From: Devosiaceae bacterium
GTDB taxonomy: Bacteria > Pseudomonadota > Alphaproteobacteria > Rhizobiales > Devosiaceae
DNA length: 64,000 nt
Assembly: GCA_021648375.1 (NCBI GenBank)
Contig: JAKISW010000008.1
Span: 1 to 64,000, forward strand
Direction: 5' to 3'
Made by a program: the position numbers and the translations under genes. The notes beneath the pieces were generated by a model. It saw only the letters and a program-made list of their open reading frames with translations. It made no database searches and was not told the origin of the DNA. Below are positions 43,870-53,254 of this stretch, one piece after another (position 1 is the first letter of the stretch; each line of letters starts with the position of its first letter).

Positions 43870-45017
43870 GCCTGAACGGCTGCAAAAACCCGCATGAAAT
43901 TACCGCCGGTGATTTTGGCGAGCACATCCTCATCCATACCCCGTTTAAGCAAGCCACCAACAACCAGCGGCAAATGAAGGTAAGTGCTCCAAACGGGTTT
44001 ATAATTGGCATCCATATCGGTGCCAATTGCTACCCCGTCAGCTCCCAACACATCTATCAATTGCTCAATCCGGTCCAGATAATCATTAAGGGTGTTTATG
44101 CCAATCCCCGCAGGCCATGCACCAATATAACCGCCAGTTTCAACAATCCCCTGCGCCAGTTCCAACGAGATAAACCGAGGATGTTCAAGCTCAGGCGTTA
44201 AGATATGGGTGTGGGTGCCAACAACCGGTTTAGTGCTCAAATCAAGCGCATCAAAGGCTGTTTTTTCCGCCGAGTGAGACAGATCAACCATCATGCCAAC
44301 CCGCTGCATTTCAGAAAATGCTGCCTGACCAACTTGACTCATGCCCCCGTGCACAGGTTCCGCTGTCATTATATCGCCCATCACTCCACCCCTGACGAAG
44401 TGCACGAAGGTGATAATTCGCACGCCATCATCCCATGCGATTTGAATTCTATTCAGATTGCTTTCGATAAAGTCTGCACCTTCAACCGCAAAAATCGCTC
44501 CCGGCCTGCCCGACGCCTGCGCCAGCGCAATATCATCAGGGGTCAGCACCGGATAAACCAGCCCTTGCTCCACCAAAGATTTAAGATTTTTTATCTGCAA
44601 CTGGTAATAATCCCAGGCTTCCCCGTGATCAAATTCACGCGCGGAAACCAGCCCGTTTCCTTGCGTATCCAGCACGGGAAAATCCGAAACGGCAGAAAAA
44701 CCAGCCGCTGCCAGCCCTCCGGTGACCATTTCTGCAATCACCCGCTCCTCAAAAGTGCCAATGGACTGATAAATCTTTAGCTTCCAGGCCAGATTTTGCG
44801 CCCCATCAACAAAGGTGCGCCCCGGATGGGCATGGGTATCAATCGCCGGGTTAGCCGCCAAAAATTCCACAGCCCGCGCCATTTCCTCGTCACTTAAGGA
44901 AAATCCTGTGTCAGCGATCGGGGGAAACAATTGCAAATAAAGCGGATAGGCCAAAGCCGCACCCCCCACTGCCAAAACAGCGGCGCCACCGCCAATTACC
45001 ATTCTGCGTGAAACCAT
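43866..45017 (-). CDS. M19-family membrane dipeptidase
   Basis: The 383 residues belong to the renal/microsomal dipeptidase family, a TIM-barrel metallopeptidase. An N-terminal membrane anchor or twin-arginine-like signal is seen (MVSRRMVIGGGAAVLAVGGA). The first metal site reads AIDTHAHPGR, followed by AVEGADFIE, the histidine-containing VVGTHTHILTPELEHPR and IGTDMDANYK. It probably acts in the periplasm on dipeptides or wall-derived peptides. The neighbouring serine hydrolase gene on the same strand could share its substrates. Confidence 0.88.
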   Translation of the reverse strand: MVSRRMVIGGGAAVLAVGGAALAYPLYLQLFPPIADTGFSLSDEEMARAVEFLAANPAIDTHAHPGRTFVDGAQNLAWKLKIYQSIGTFEERVIAEMVTGGLAAAGFSAVSDFPVLDTQGNGLVSAREFDHGEAWDYYQLQIKNLKSLVEQGLVYPVLTPDDIALAQASGRPGAIFAVEGADFIESNLNRIQIAWDDGVRIITFVHFVRGGVMGDIMTAEPVHGGMSQVGQAAFSEMQRVGMMVDLSHSAEKTAFDALDLSTKPVVGTHTHILTPELEHPRFISLELAQGIVETGGYIGAWPAGIGINTLNDYLDRIEQLIDVLGADGVAIGTDMDANYKPVWSTYLHLPLVVGGLLKRGMDEDVLAKITGGNFMRVFAAVQA

Positions 45018-45152
45018 TTTCCCATCCCCTCCAAAATACCGATGCGCAACTATTCCACAGGATTATGTTTTTGTCACGAATGGGGAGTACGGGGAAAAAG
45101 CTGCAAAACCAATTCATAACAGGTCGGGACAAATCAACTTAGCAATCGCCAT

Positions 45153-46244
45153 TTATTTATCAAAAAAACTTTCAGCGGCGGCATCAAGAATTGGGTCCTC
45201 ATCCAAAGGGTTCCCATTTGTCAAAAAAACAAAAACAACTTCTCCATCGGGATAATATCTGAAATCAGCTTCAAACCCGTCATAGCTTCCCGCATGGCCA
45301 AACCAGTCACCCCATTCATCGCCATCAATTCCGATACCCAGACCATAGCTATCATCTGCGGCTGAACCGGTTTGCATTTGCCTTAAAAGCTTTGCGCCGA
45401 TTATTTTTTTATCCCTAAACAGCGCCATTGCGAATTTGGCAAGGTCTCCAGCCGTTGATACAATCGGTCCATCCCCAAGCACGCTGGCCCACGCTAAATC
45501 ACTGACATCTAAAAAATCATCTTCGATATATCCACGAGCCAACTGAGAGGCATAATTAGGCCTGCCAACAGAAGTTTCCATCATTCCAGCAACCGAAAAC
45601 ACCTTTTCTTCAAGTGCAGCTTCCAAAGAGCCACTTATCCCCGCCAGAATATGGCCCAGCAGAACGTAATTGGTATTGCTATATTCAAAACCCTTCCCCG
45701 GCTCACCCGTTGCCGGGAACTCAAGGGCAAAACCGATGGCCTCGGATGGGCTCCACTCCTTACTTGGTTGCCTCATGCTTGCCGCAAAAAAATCTTCGTC
45801 AAGATAATCGGGCAAACCAGAAGTATGGTTTAGCAACTGACGAAGCGTAACTTTGTCGCTATTTGCCAATTGGGCAATATTGTCGATATCCTTGATAAGG
45901 GGCCATACCTTGCCATCAAGCTGAAGCGTTCCATCCTCGACAAACGCCAGCACCGCCGCCGCAACCACGCTTTTTCCCGATGAGGCCGCATAAAATCTGG
46001 TTTGCGGCGTCACAGCTATGTTCGCATTTAGATCGGCAATACCCGAAACTGCAATCGATATTTGATCTGGTGCAGAAACCAGCAAAACTCCACCTAAAAG
46101 CTCTTGTTGTGCCAAATAGTCTTCTAAAACTTTTTCCATGCCCATGAGCTGGCTATTAGCCTGCGCTGAAAAAATGAGGGCGAATGAAAGGCTAATGGCA
46201 AAAAACGCACGCCCAATCAGATTTCTGGTTTCTGGGTAAGTCAT
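45153..46244 (-). CDS. Exported serine hydrolase, beta-lactamase class C/PBP4* type
   Basis: The 363 residues begin with a signal peptide (about 1-29). The serine beta-lactamase-like motifs are SSGK (nucleophile serine, in YAASSGKSVVAA), YSNTNY (YxN) and GHAGSYDG (HxG in place of KTG). Such proteins include esterases, D-aminopeptidases and PBP4* enzymes; HAG and the lack of other class C features argue against a true cephalosporinase. It lies 135 nt before the M19 dipeptidase gene on the same strand. Confidence 0.85.
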   Translation of the reverse strand: MTYPETRNLIGRAFFAISLSFALIFSAQANSQLMGMEKVLEDYLAQQELLGGVLLVSAPDQISIAVSGIADLNANIAVTPQTRFYAASSGKSVVAAAVLAFVEDGTLQLDGKVWPLIKDIDNIAQLANSDKVTLRQLLNHTSGLPDYLDEDFFAASMRQPSKEWSPSEAIGFALEFPATGEPGKGFEYSNTNYVLLGHILAGISGSLEAALEEKVFSVAGMMETSVGRPNYASQLARGYIEDDFLDVSDLAWASVLGDGPIVSTAGDLAKFAMALFRDKKIIGAKLLRQMQTGSAADDSYGLGIGIDGDEWGDWFGHAGSYDGFEADFRYYPDGEVVFVFLTNGNPLDEDPILDAAAESFFDK

Positions 46245-46366
46245 GGGATTTTTCCTTCAGCAATCGATAATATTGTAAATTATTGAGTTTTGAGTAGCAC
46301 TCAAGTGAAGCCTGCACCACCTATGCTTCATACTAGGGATAGCCCATCGGCGTGAGGCACAAAATT

Positions 46367-46492
46367 CCGAGTATCCAGCGCGCGCCACGTCACATCACCA
46401 CCTCGTCATACTCGGGCTTGACCCGAGTATCCAGTGCGCCATGTCACCACCCACTCGTCATACCCGGGCTTGACCCGGGTATCCAGTGCGCC
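46367..46492. repeat. REP-type repeats with covarying stems (one partial and two full units)
   Basis: Two 39-bp units, 46402-46440 and 46454-46492, share CTCGTCATAC...GGGCTTGACCC...GTATCCAGTGCGCC. The first has stem TACTCGGG/CCCGAGTA, the second ATACCCGGG/CCCGGGTAT, around the same loop CTTGA. The partner bases change together, so pairing is conserved. A partial unit (CCGAGTATCCAGCGCGCGCC) lies at 46367. Related elements are scattered in many alphaproteobacterial genomes. The surrounding 46245-46580 has no gene. Confidence 0.9.
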
Positions 46493-46580
46493 GCGTTGGC
46501 GGCGCTAAGAATAAAATCTCTAAAGTGATTTATAAGGCGCGAAGGACTGCGCACCACTGGATTTCGTGGAGTACGAGCGG

Positions 46581-46955
46581 CTAGCGGTTTTTCATCCAGA
46601 TACGGACATAGGCAACACCGAATCCTATTTCTGCAACAACGGCCAACAAAATGCCACCTCCCGCATAGCCGCGAACAAATTCATATGTCCCCGTCAAAGC
46701 CAGCCCGAACATACTGATCGCCAGGCCAAGACAAACGGCTTGCCTCATGATCGAATGCTCGGCATTGCGCCCGAAATAGCTGATTACTGCCAGCCCCAAA
46801 AACAGCATTGCCGCCCGTCGAGACAACAGCCTTGCCGCCTCGCCACCCTCAATACTAAAAACAAAGAAAATCAAATCAGACGCCAGCAAAAGCAAGCCAA
46901 AAAGCACACCCGTTAGTGCAACCGTTGCAATACTCACATTCTTAAAATTCAGCAT
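46581..46955 (-). CDS. Small four-TM membrane protein of unknown function
   Basis: The 124 residues contain four likely membrane segments (about 9-32, 44-62, 72-93, 100-118). The protein ends in a short basic tail (RIWMKNR). I do not recognise a family. Its ATG follows the ettA stop by 9 nt, with AGGA inside the ettA end, so it is the downstream gene of an ettA operon. No signature residue suggests a function. Confidence 0.72.
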   Translation of the reverse strand: MLNFKNVSIATVALTGVLFGLLLLASDLIFFVFSIEGGEAARLLSRRAAMLFLGLAVISYFGRNAEHSIMRQAVCLGLAISMFGLALTGTYEFVRGYAGGGILLAVVAEIGFGVAYVRIWMKNR

Positions 46956-46966
46956 TATTCAAGTTC

Positions 46967-48622
46967 CTATCTGGTCAACGGCTTATAGCTCACTCGTTTC
47001 GGGTTAACCGCATCGGCACCAAGACGGCGGATTTTATCCTTTTCATAATCCTCATAATTGCCCTCAAACCATTCCACATGGGAATTGCCCTCAAAGGCCA
47101 GCATGTGGGTGGCAAGGCGATCCAAAAACATCCGATCATGCGAAATAATAACGGCGCAACCTGCAAATTCCTCCAGCGCTTCTTCGAGCGCCGCAAGGGT
47201 TTCCGTATCCAGATCATTGGTCGGCTCATCGAGCAGCAATACGTTGGAGCCGGATTTTAACATCTTAGCCAGATGCACCCGATTGCGTTGCCCCCCGGAA
47301 AGATTGCCCACCTTTTGCTGCTGGTCTGAACCTTTGAAATTGAAACTCGACGTATAGGCCCGCGAATTTATCTCACGCTTGCCAAGGGTAATGATTTCAC
47401 TGCCCTCAGAAATTTCTTCCCAAACGGTTTTATTGGGATCAAGCGTGTCCCGGCTCTGATCGACAAATCCCATTTTTACCGTATCGCCAATGGTTATCGT
47501 GCCCTCATCGGGCTTTTCCTGTCCGGAAATCATCTTGAACAAAGTAGTTTTACCGGCCCCGTTCGGCCCGATTATACCCACTATGCCACCAGCCGGCAGC
47601 TTAAAATTCAAATCGTCAATAAGCAGCTTGTCGCCAAAGCTTTTTTGCAAACCTTCAACATTGATAACCTCATGCCCCAGCCGCTCACCGGGAGGAATGA
47701 TGATCTGGGCTGATGATGATTGCGTGCGTGCCTCGTTGACCTTTAGCAATTCATCATAGGCCTTGATCCGAGCTTTGGATTTACTTTGCCTGGCCTGGGG
47801 GCTCATTCCCATCCACTCAGCTTCGCGCTCCATTACTTTGAGGCGCGCTGTATCCTCGCGTTGCTCCTGCTTGAAGCGTTTGGCTTTTTGTTTCAGATAG
47901 GCCGAATAATTGCCCTCATAGGGAATGCCGCGCCCGCGATCCAGCTCAAGAATCCAACCTGTGACATTGTCCAAAAAATACCTGTCATGGGTGATGATCA
48001 ATACGGCGCCGGCAAATTCACGAAGGTGCTTTTCCAGCCAGCCGGTTGTCTCAGCATCCAGATGGTTGGTGGGTTCATCAAGCAGCAACAGATCAGGCTT
48101 GGCAAGCAAAAGCTGGCACAAGGCAACCCGGCGTTTTTCCCCCCCCGACAATGGACCAACTGCCGCATCCGCTGGCGGGCAGCCAAGGGCCTCCATGGCC
48201 ATTTCAACTCTTGAATCCAGATCCCACAGATCTTCCGCATCGATCTGGTCCTGCAGGGCAGCCCCCTCGTCGGCGGTTTCGTCAGAATAATTCATCATCA
48301 ATTCATTATAGCGATCAAGAACGGCCTGCTTTTCCTTGACCCCAATCATTACATTTCCGCGCACATCAAGGCTTTCGTCCAACTGCGGCTCTTGCGCCAG
48401 ATAGCCGATTTTTGCCCCATCTGCGGCCCATGCTTCCCCGGTAAATTCGGTGTCCAGCCCGGCCATGATTTTAAGCAATGTGGATTTACCAGACCCGTTG
48501 GGACCAAGAACACCGATTTTCGCATCCGGGTAAAAACTTAAATTTACCCCATCCAAAACCTTTTTGCCCCCCGAGTAGGCCTTGGACATATCGTGCATGT
48601 GATAGATGAATTGACGAGCCAT
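46967..48622 (-). CDS. ettA: Energy-dependent translational throttle protein EttA (ABC-F)
   Basis: EttA is a soluble ABC-F ATPase that binds the ribosomal E site and gates the first elongation step according to ATP/ADP ratio. The start MARQFIYHMHDMSKAY (48622) gives 551 residues, close to the usual 555. There are two ABC domains with Walker A GPNGSGKST and GPNGAGKTT and signatures LSGGEKRRVALCQ and LSGGQRNRVHLAK. The PtIM linker between them is rich in Lys/Arg/Glu (KQKAKRFKQEQRED). The upstream extension to 48691 lacks support. Confidence 0.95.
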   Translation of the reverse strand: MARQFIYHMHDMSKAYSGGKKVLDGVNLSFYPDAKIGVLGPNGSGKSTLLKIMAGLDTEFTGEAWAADGAKIGYLAQEPQLDESLDVRGNVMIGVKEKQAVLDRYNELMMNYSDETADEGAALQDQIDAEDLWDLDSRVEMAMEALGCPPADAAVGPLSGGEKRRVALCQLLLAKPDLLLLDEPTNHLDAETTGWLEKHLREFAGAVLIITHDRYFLDNVTGWILELDRGRGIPYEGNYSAYLKQKAKRFKQEQREDTARLKVMEREAEWMGMSPQARQSKSKARIKAYDELLKVNEARTQSSSAQIIIPPGERLGHEVINVEGLQKSFGDKLLIDDLNFKLPAGGIVGIIGPNGAGKTTLFKMISGQEKPDEGTITIGDTVKMGFVDQSRDTLDPNKTVWEEISEGSEIITLGKREINSRAYTSSFNFKGSDQQQKVGNLSGGQRNRVHLAKMLKSGSNVLLLDEPTNDLDTETLAALEEALEEFAGCAVIISHDRMFLDRLATHMLAFEGNSHVEWFEGNYEDYEKDKIRRLGADAVNPKRVSYKPLTR

Positions 48623-48687
48623 AAAACGGGCAACCTTTTGCTGAAATGAATTACTGATTTTCAGCAATCTGTGTAGGCCAACGCAAG

Positions 48688-48721
48688 GCAAAAGAAAAGG
48701 GCACCCTTTATGGTGCCCCTT
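48688..48721 (-). terminator. Intrinsic terminator between the PAS-MCP gene and ettA
   Basis: On the minus strand AAGGGGCACC and GGTGCCCTT pair around ATAAAG and are followed by TTCTTTT. It lies about 50 nt after the stop of the upstream chemoreceptor gene and separates it from ettA. Confidence 0.75.
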
Positions 48722-48769
48722 GGTAAAATATTTTAGTGCCTCTTATTCTTAAAGCATTGGGTCAGGACC

Positions 48770-51004
48770 TTAAAACTCATCCCATTCGCTATCCACCGCC
48801 GCACTACCTTCAGACAGATAAGATTTAGCCGCCTTGGAAACCTTGGCCTGTATCTGTTTAATACCCTGCCTTGGTGCCCTCTGTGGTGATAGTGCAGAAG
48901 ATCTTTGCCCGGCATTATCACCAAGTTTGAACACATCAACGATGCGATCAAGTTCATCCACCTGATTATCGGTCTGCTCAATGGCCGCATTGGTTTCTTC
49001 AACCAAAGCTGCATTATGCTGGGTCATTTCATCCATCTGGCGAACCGCAACATTAACTTCATCAATCGAGGATGCCTGATCGCGAGACGCTGAGGCAATT
49101 GCTGCCATTAATTCCGAGCTTTCCTGAATGCCGGCAATCATTTCCTTGATCTTCTCGGCAGCAGAAACAACATGCTTAGAACCTGTACCAACCTCGGATG
49201 CACTCTGCTCAACCAGTTGCTTGACCTCGGACGAGGCCTCTGCTGCCGATTGCGCAAGACGTCGAACTTCAACGGCAACCACCGCAAAGCCCTTGCCAGC
49301 TTCACCGGCACGGGCCGCCTCAACGGAAGCATTAAGCGCCAACAGATTGGTCTGAAATGCAATATCATCAATCATGCCAATGACATTGGATATCTTGGCC
49401 GAGGATGTTGTAATCCGTTCCATGGCCTGGGTAGCAAGATCAACCGTTTCTCCAGTTATCTCGGCAGTTTTGGCCAAAGATTTAGAGTTTACATTAGCTT
49501 CATCAGCCTTGTCAGCGCTTTGCATAACGGTATTTGAAAGTGTTTCAACGGTTGCAGAAGTTTCTTCAACCGTTGCCGCCTGTTTTGTAGTGCGTTCGCT
49601 AAGATCGTTGGCTCCAGAAAGAATTTCACCCGTGGCAGATTTTAGAGCACTCGAAGTACCGTGAAGCTGGCCGACAATATTACTCAGCTGGTCAATGGTT
49701 TTATTAAATGCCAGTCTGACTTCTTCAAATTCGCCAGACCATTCACTTTCAATCCGGCAATCTAAATTTCCATCAGCCAGATTTTTCAAACCATTGCTCA
49801 AGGCTTCTGTAGCCGCTTTGCGTTCTGTAATGTTGGTCGCGTATTTAACGATCTTGACCGGGTTTCCGTCCGGATCAAAAATCGGGTTATAGCTGGCCGA
49901 AATCCACACCATGGCATTATTTTTTCCAAAGCGCTGATATTCCCCGGACTCGAACTCACCCTTGCCCAGTTTTTCCCAGAAATTTTTATATTCAGCACTT
50001 CTGACATAATCCGGATCACAAAACATCGAATGATGATTGCCAACAATTTCATTTTCACTATAGCCGGTTGTGGCAAGAAAGTTTTCATTGGCCTTGGTAA
50101 TTACCCCATCAAGGGTAAACTCAATAACCGCCTGAGATTTGCCTATGGCTGAAATTTTTCCGCCATTATCCGCAGCAACTATCAACTGTTGTTGCGTATC
50201 TTTTTCAAACTGCTGAATTTTTAAACCATTCTGGCGGAATATTTCCACAGCCTGAGCCATATCACCCAACTCATCAGCACGTTTTTTTGAGGGAACCTCT
50301 TTTTCATAATCACCACTAGCCATATGGTGCATATATGCTGACATCTGCGTTAAAGGACGACCAAGCCTGAATGCGGTAAACCAGACAAGGAATGCCACCA
50401 GTGCCGCAACAAGTCCGATCATCACCAATGATGAAACCAGCATAAACCTCTCGACGCTTAAAACCGCTGAATGAATTTGGGTTGATTTATCAACCACTGC
50501 CTGGTCCAGTATATTGCCTAAAGTAGTAAGCCCGGCAAACGCGGCACTATCGTCAATCTTGACCATATTATCGATCATCATTGGCATGAGATTTTGATCG
50601 GCCACGGTTTCAATAATAGCCAGCCCATCCTCATACTCGCCAATTACCGCCTCAATATCGCTTAATGCCTGTTCTTCTTGTGCATTGGTTCCTGCATTTC
50701 TATAGGCCTCAATCGCAGACCTCGCCGCCAAAATACTGGCTTCAACCTTCTGCTGAGTTGCAGGGTCCTGTCGCAAAACATAAATCTTGAACTGATGAAC
50801 CATGCCGCCATAACCCAGCGCGCTGGTAAGTTTTTGCAGATCTGAGCTTCGCTCGGCCGGACCTTTGGCAAATTCATCCCAGGATGCTCCGATCCCCTCA
50901 ATTCCCGCATAGGTACGATATGAAGAGGCGGCTAAAATACCGCCAAATATCACAAGACAAACCGAAACGATTATTCCAATAGTCGAAATTTTAAACTTCA
51001 ACAT
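48770..51004 (-). CDS. Methyl-accepting chemotaxis protein with periplasmic and PAS sensor domains
   Basis: The ATG at 51004 follows GGGGGCATCTGGG and gives 744 residues. Order: TM1 (about 6-26), periplasmic helical sensor (about 27-190), TM2 (about 192-215), HAMP (216-270), PAS (about 300-405, GYSENEIVGNHHSMFCDP and FGKNNAMVWISASYNPIF), a second HAMP-like region, and the MCP signalling domain with the hairpin tip MIDDIAFQTNLLALNASVEAARAGE. The C-terminus ends in EWDEF, an xWxxF tether of the type that binds CheR or CheB. Its stop is followed directly by the repeat motif GGTCCTGACCC. No other che genes are in the window. Confidence 0.93.
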   Translation of the reverse strand: MLKFKISTIGIIVSVCLVIFGGILAASSYRTYAGIEGIGASWDEFAKGPAERSSDLQKLTSALGYGGMVHQFKIYVLRQDPATQQKVEASILAARSAIEAYRNAGTNAQEEQALSDIEAVIGEYEDGLAIIETVADQNLMPMMIDNMVKIDDSAAFAGLTTLGNILDQAVVDKSTQIHSAVLSVERFMLVSSLVMIGLVAALVAFLVWFTAFRLGRPLTQMSAYMHHMASGDYEKEVPSKKRADELGDMAQAVEIFRQNGLKIQQFEKDTQQQLIVAADNGGKISAIGKSQAVIEFTLDGVITKANENFLATTGYSENEIVGNHHSMFCDPDYVRSAEYKNFWEKLGKGEFESGEYQRFGKNNAMVWISASYNPIFDPDGNPVKIVKYATNITERKAATEALSNGLKNLADGNLDCRIESEWSGEFEEVRLAFNKTIDQLSNIVGQLHGTSSALKSATGEILSGANDLSERTTKQAATVEETSATVETLSNTVMQSADKADEANVNSKSLAKTAEITGETVDLATQAMERITTSSAKISNVIGMIDDIAFQTNLLALNASVEAARAGEAGKGFAVVAVEVRRLAQSAAEASSEVKQLVEQSASEVGTGSKHVVSAAEKIKEMIAGIQESSELMAAIASASRDQASSIDEVNVAVRQMDEMTQHNAALVEETNAAIEQTDNQVDELDRIVDVFKLGDNAGQRSSALSPQRAPRQGIKQIQAKVSKAAKSYLSEGSAAVDSEWDEF

Positions 51005-51195
51005 CCCAGATGCCCCCAATATTTACGATAAACTTAACGCTGACAATTATTCCCAAACAAAGATTCGATATGTAAATCTACTAAGTAATTAGTTAAATAT
51101 GCGTCAATCGGTCGCAACTTCATCTTCCATGCATTCACCTTGCCGAAACCTTTCTTTTGGCAGATTCCTTTGACAAAAGTCAGGCAACTCTTGCC

Positions 51196-52668
51196 TCAGG
51201 CAACTCTTGCCCGTTGATCAATATCCTGCCCTGATCCATCCGCTGTGCCCGCGGCACCCAGCTTGAACACATCAACAATGCGATCCAGCTCATCCACCTG
51301 ATTATCAGTTTGCTCAATGGCAGCATTGGTTTCTTCAACAAGGGCAGCATTATGCTGGGTCATTTCATCCATCTGACGAACGGCAACATTAACCTCATCA
51401 ATGGAAGACGCCTGCTCACGAGACGAAACCGCAATCCCGGCCATAAGTTCAGAACTCTGCTGAATACCAAGGATCATCTCTTTAATTTTTTCCGCCGCGC
51501 TGACCACATGTTTGGAGCCCGTGCCAACTTCAGATGCACTCTGCTCAACCAGTTGCTTGACTTCAGATGAGGCCTCGGCTGCACTTTGCGCAAGACGGCG
51601 AACCTCAATGGCCACCACCGCAAAGCCCTTACCGGCTTCTCCGGCACGGGCCGCTTCAACAGAAGCATTAAGCGCCAACAGATTGGTCTGAAAAGCAATA
51701 TCATCAATCATGCCAATGACATTTGATATCTTGGCCGAAGATGTGGTGATCCGTTCCATGGCCTGGGTCGCAAGGTCCACTGTTTCACCGGTGATTTCAG
51801 CAGTTTTGGCCAAGGCTATAGAATTGACAGAAGCCTCATCAGCCTTGTCTGCGCTTTGCATCACGGTATTTGAAAGCTGCTCAACGGTGGCTGAAGTTTC
51901 TTCGACCGTTGCCGCCTGCTTGGTGGTGCGCTCGCTTAAATCATTGGCCCCGGCAAGAATTTCACCTGTGGCAGATTTAAGAGCGCCCGAAGTATTGCGA
52001 AGCTGCCCGATAACATCAGCAAATTTATCAGCCACCGCATTGGTATCGTTTTTCAGTTTATCAAACGAGCCTTCATAATCCCCCTCAACCCGCTTTGTCA
52101 GATCAGTCCGGGCCAGGGCAGCCAATACTTCACCAACCTCCTCAACACCGCTCTCGACAGATTTCAGCAGGTCCTTGGTTTCTGCGACACTATCCTGAAC
52201 CTTGTCATCAATTGATGACATAACATTAATTGCCTCATTAATTCCTTTGGCGCTGACCTTATAAAGACCGTTGAGACCGCGCAATCGAATCTTACGATAA
52301 TAACGCCCACCTGAGGAGGCCCGCATAGCCAACACAGACTCGCGAACAAAGGCATCGGTAACGTCGGCAAGACCATTTATGGAATCAATCATTTCCCCCA
52401 TTTCCCCACCCTCATCGAAGTTCATAACCCGAGCGTGAAAATCTCCCTGAGAAACAGCTTGTGCCACATCGCGAATTTCCTGGAATAATTTCATTACCTT
52501 TCGAATAGTTATCATGGCAAAAATTGCCATGGCAATCTGCACCGCAATCAATGATTCTTCCATCCATGCGGGCGCTTTAAATATGATCATCAAAGCAATA
52601 ACTGCCGACAATGCAGCCATTCCGCATATAACAATGCATAACTTAGATAGAGAGGACGAATTCGTCAT
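51196..52668 (-). CDS. Methyl-accepting chemotaxis protein without PAS (CetA-like partner)
   Basis: The ATG at 52668 lies 8 nt after AAGG, inside the end of the upstream PAS gene. The 490 residues show two close membrane helices (about 9-28, 35-56) with almost no periplasmic part, two HAMP-type regions, and an MCP signalling domain nearly identical to that of the neighbouring receptor (tip MIDDIAFQTNLLALNASVEA). Having no ligand domain of its own, it probably signals for the PAS protein encoded just upstream, as CetA does for CetB in Campylobacter. It has no xWxxF tether. Confidence 0.92.
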   Translation of the reverse strand: MTNSSSLSKLCIVICGMAALSAVIALMIIFKAPAWMEESLIAVQIAMAIFAMITIRKVMKLFQEIRDVAQAVSQGDFHARVMNFDEGGEMGEMIDSINGLADVTDAFVRESVLAMRASSGGRYYRKIRLRGLNGLYKVSAKGINEAINVMSSIDDKVQDSVAETKDLLKSVESGVEEVGEVLAALARTDLTKRVEGDYEGSFDKLKNDTNAVADKFADVIGQLRNTSGALKSATGEILAGANDLSERTTKQAATVEETSATVEQLSNTVMQSADKADEASVNSIALAKTAEITGETVDLATQAMERITTSSAKISNVIGMIDDIAFQTNLLALNASVEAARAGEAGKGFAVVAIEVRRLAQSAAEASSEVKQLVEQSASEVGTGSKHVVSAAEKIKEMILGIQQSSELMAGIAVSSREQASSIDEVNVAVRQMDEMTQHNAALVEETNAAIEQTDNQVDELDRIVDVFKLGAAGTADGSGQDIDQRARVA

Positions 52669-53152
52669 AATCGACACCTTTTTGTTCCAGAACCTTGGTC
52701 AAAAGCATGGTAGAGGCGGCAAGGCCTTCCTTGCGGTTGCCATGGCGCTGCTCTTCTGCCAGCAACGCTGCATACAATGGCTTTATAGCGGCCAGGGAAT
52801 CATCAAATGGTTTACGCCGGTTTGAATGATATCCGGTAATGTTACCCTCTGGATCACGCGAGGGTGTCACATGGGCAAATACCCAATAATGATTATCATT
52901 TTTGGTCTTGTTGACCACATAGGCAAAAATCTCATGCCCTTCCGAAATACGTTCCCACAACAGTTTAAAAACGCTCCGCGGCATAGCCCGGCTTCGAAAA
53001 ATTGAATGGGGAACACCGACAAGTTCACCTTTTTCATATTCGGCAATATCCGAACAAGTTGTATTGCAATAGGTAATCCAACCCTTCTTATCTGTTTTGG
53101 AAACGATTAAATCGTTTTCCTCCATTATTATTTCTTTACCTTCAGGCTCCAT
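52643..53152 (-). CDS. Stand-alone Aer-like PAS protein (CetB-like partner)
   Basis: The 169 residues (ATG at 53152; another ATG at 53125 is possible) form one PAS domain of the Aer type: VSKTDKKGWITYCNTTCSDI, ELVGVPHSIFRSRAMPRSVF, NKTKNDNHYWVFAHVTPSRD and the tail SLAAIKPLYAALLAEEQR, which is the Aer post-PAS helix. Aer PAS domains bind FAD and sense redox state. There is no HAMP or MCP part. The gene overlaps the next chemoreceptor by 26 nt, so the pair looks like an Aer receptor split in two. Confidence 0.88.
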   Translation of the reverse strand: MEPEGKEIIMEENDLIVSKTDKKGWITYCNTTCSDIAEYEKGELVGVPHSIFRSRAMPRSVFKLLWERISEGHEIFAYVVNKTKNDNHYWVFAHVTPSRDPEGNITGYHSNRRKPFDDSLAAIKPLYAALLAEEQRHGNRKEGLAASTMLLTKVLEQKGVDYDEFVLSI

Positions 53153-53254
53153 CGGAAGCGCCCCCAATTTTTAATTCAAACAACTCAACAAACTAGGGGA
53201 ATGTTATTAACTAACGTTAAATGAAATATTAACTGCAATTGCATTTGATCCATA

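Noticed and set aside
44205..44780. A 191-codon plus-strand frame
   Set aside because: It is antisense to the M19 dipeptidase gene and its translation has no domain.
45153..46244. Reading the serine hydrolase as an antibiotic-resistance class C beta-lactamase
   Set aside because: The third motif is HAG rather than KTG and the flanks are unlike AmpC; esterase or peptidase relatives are more likely.
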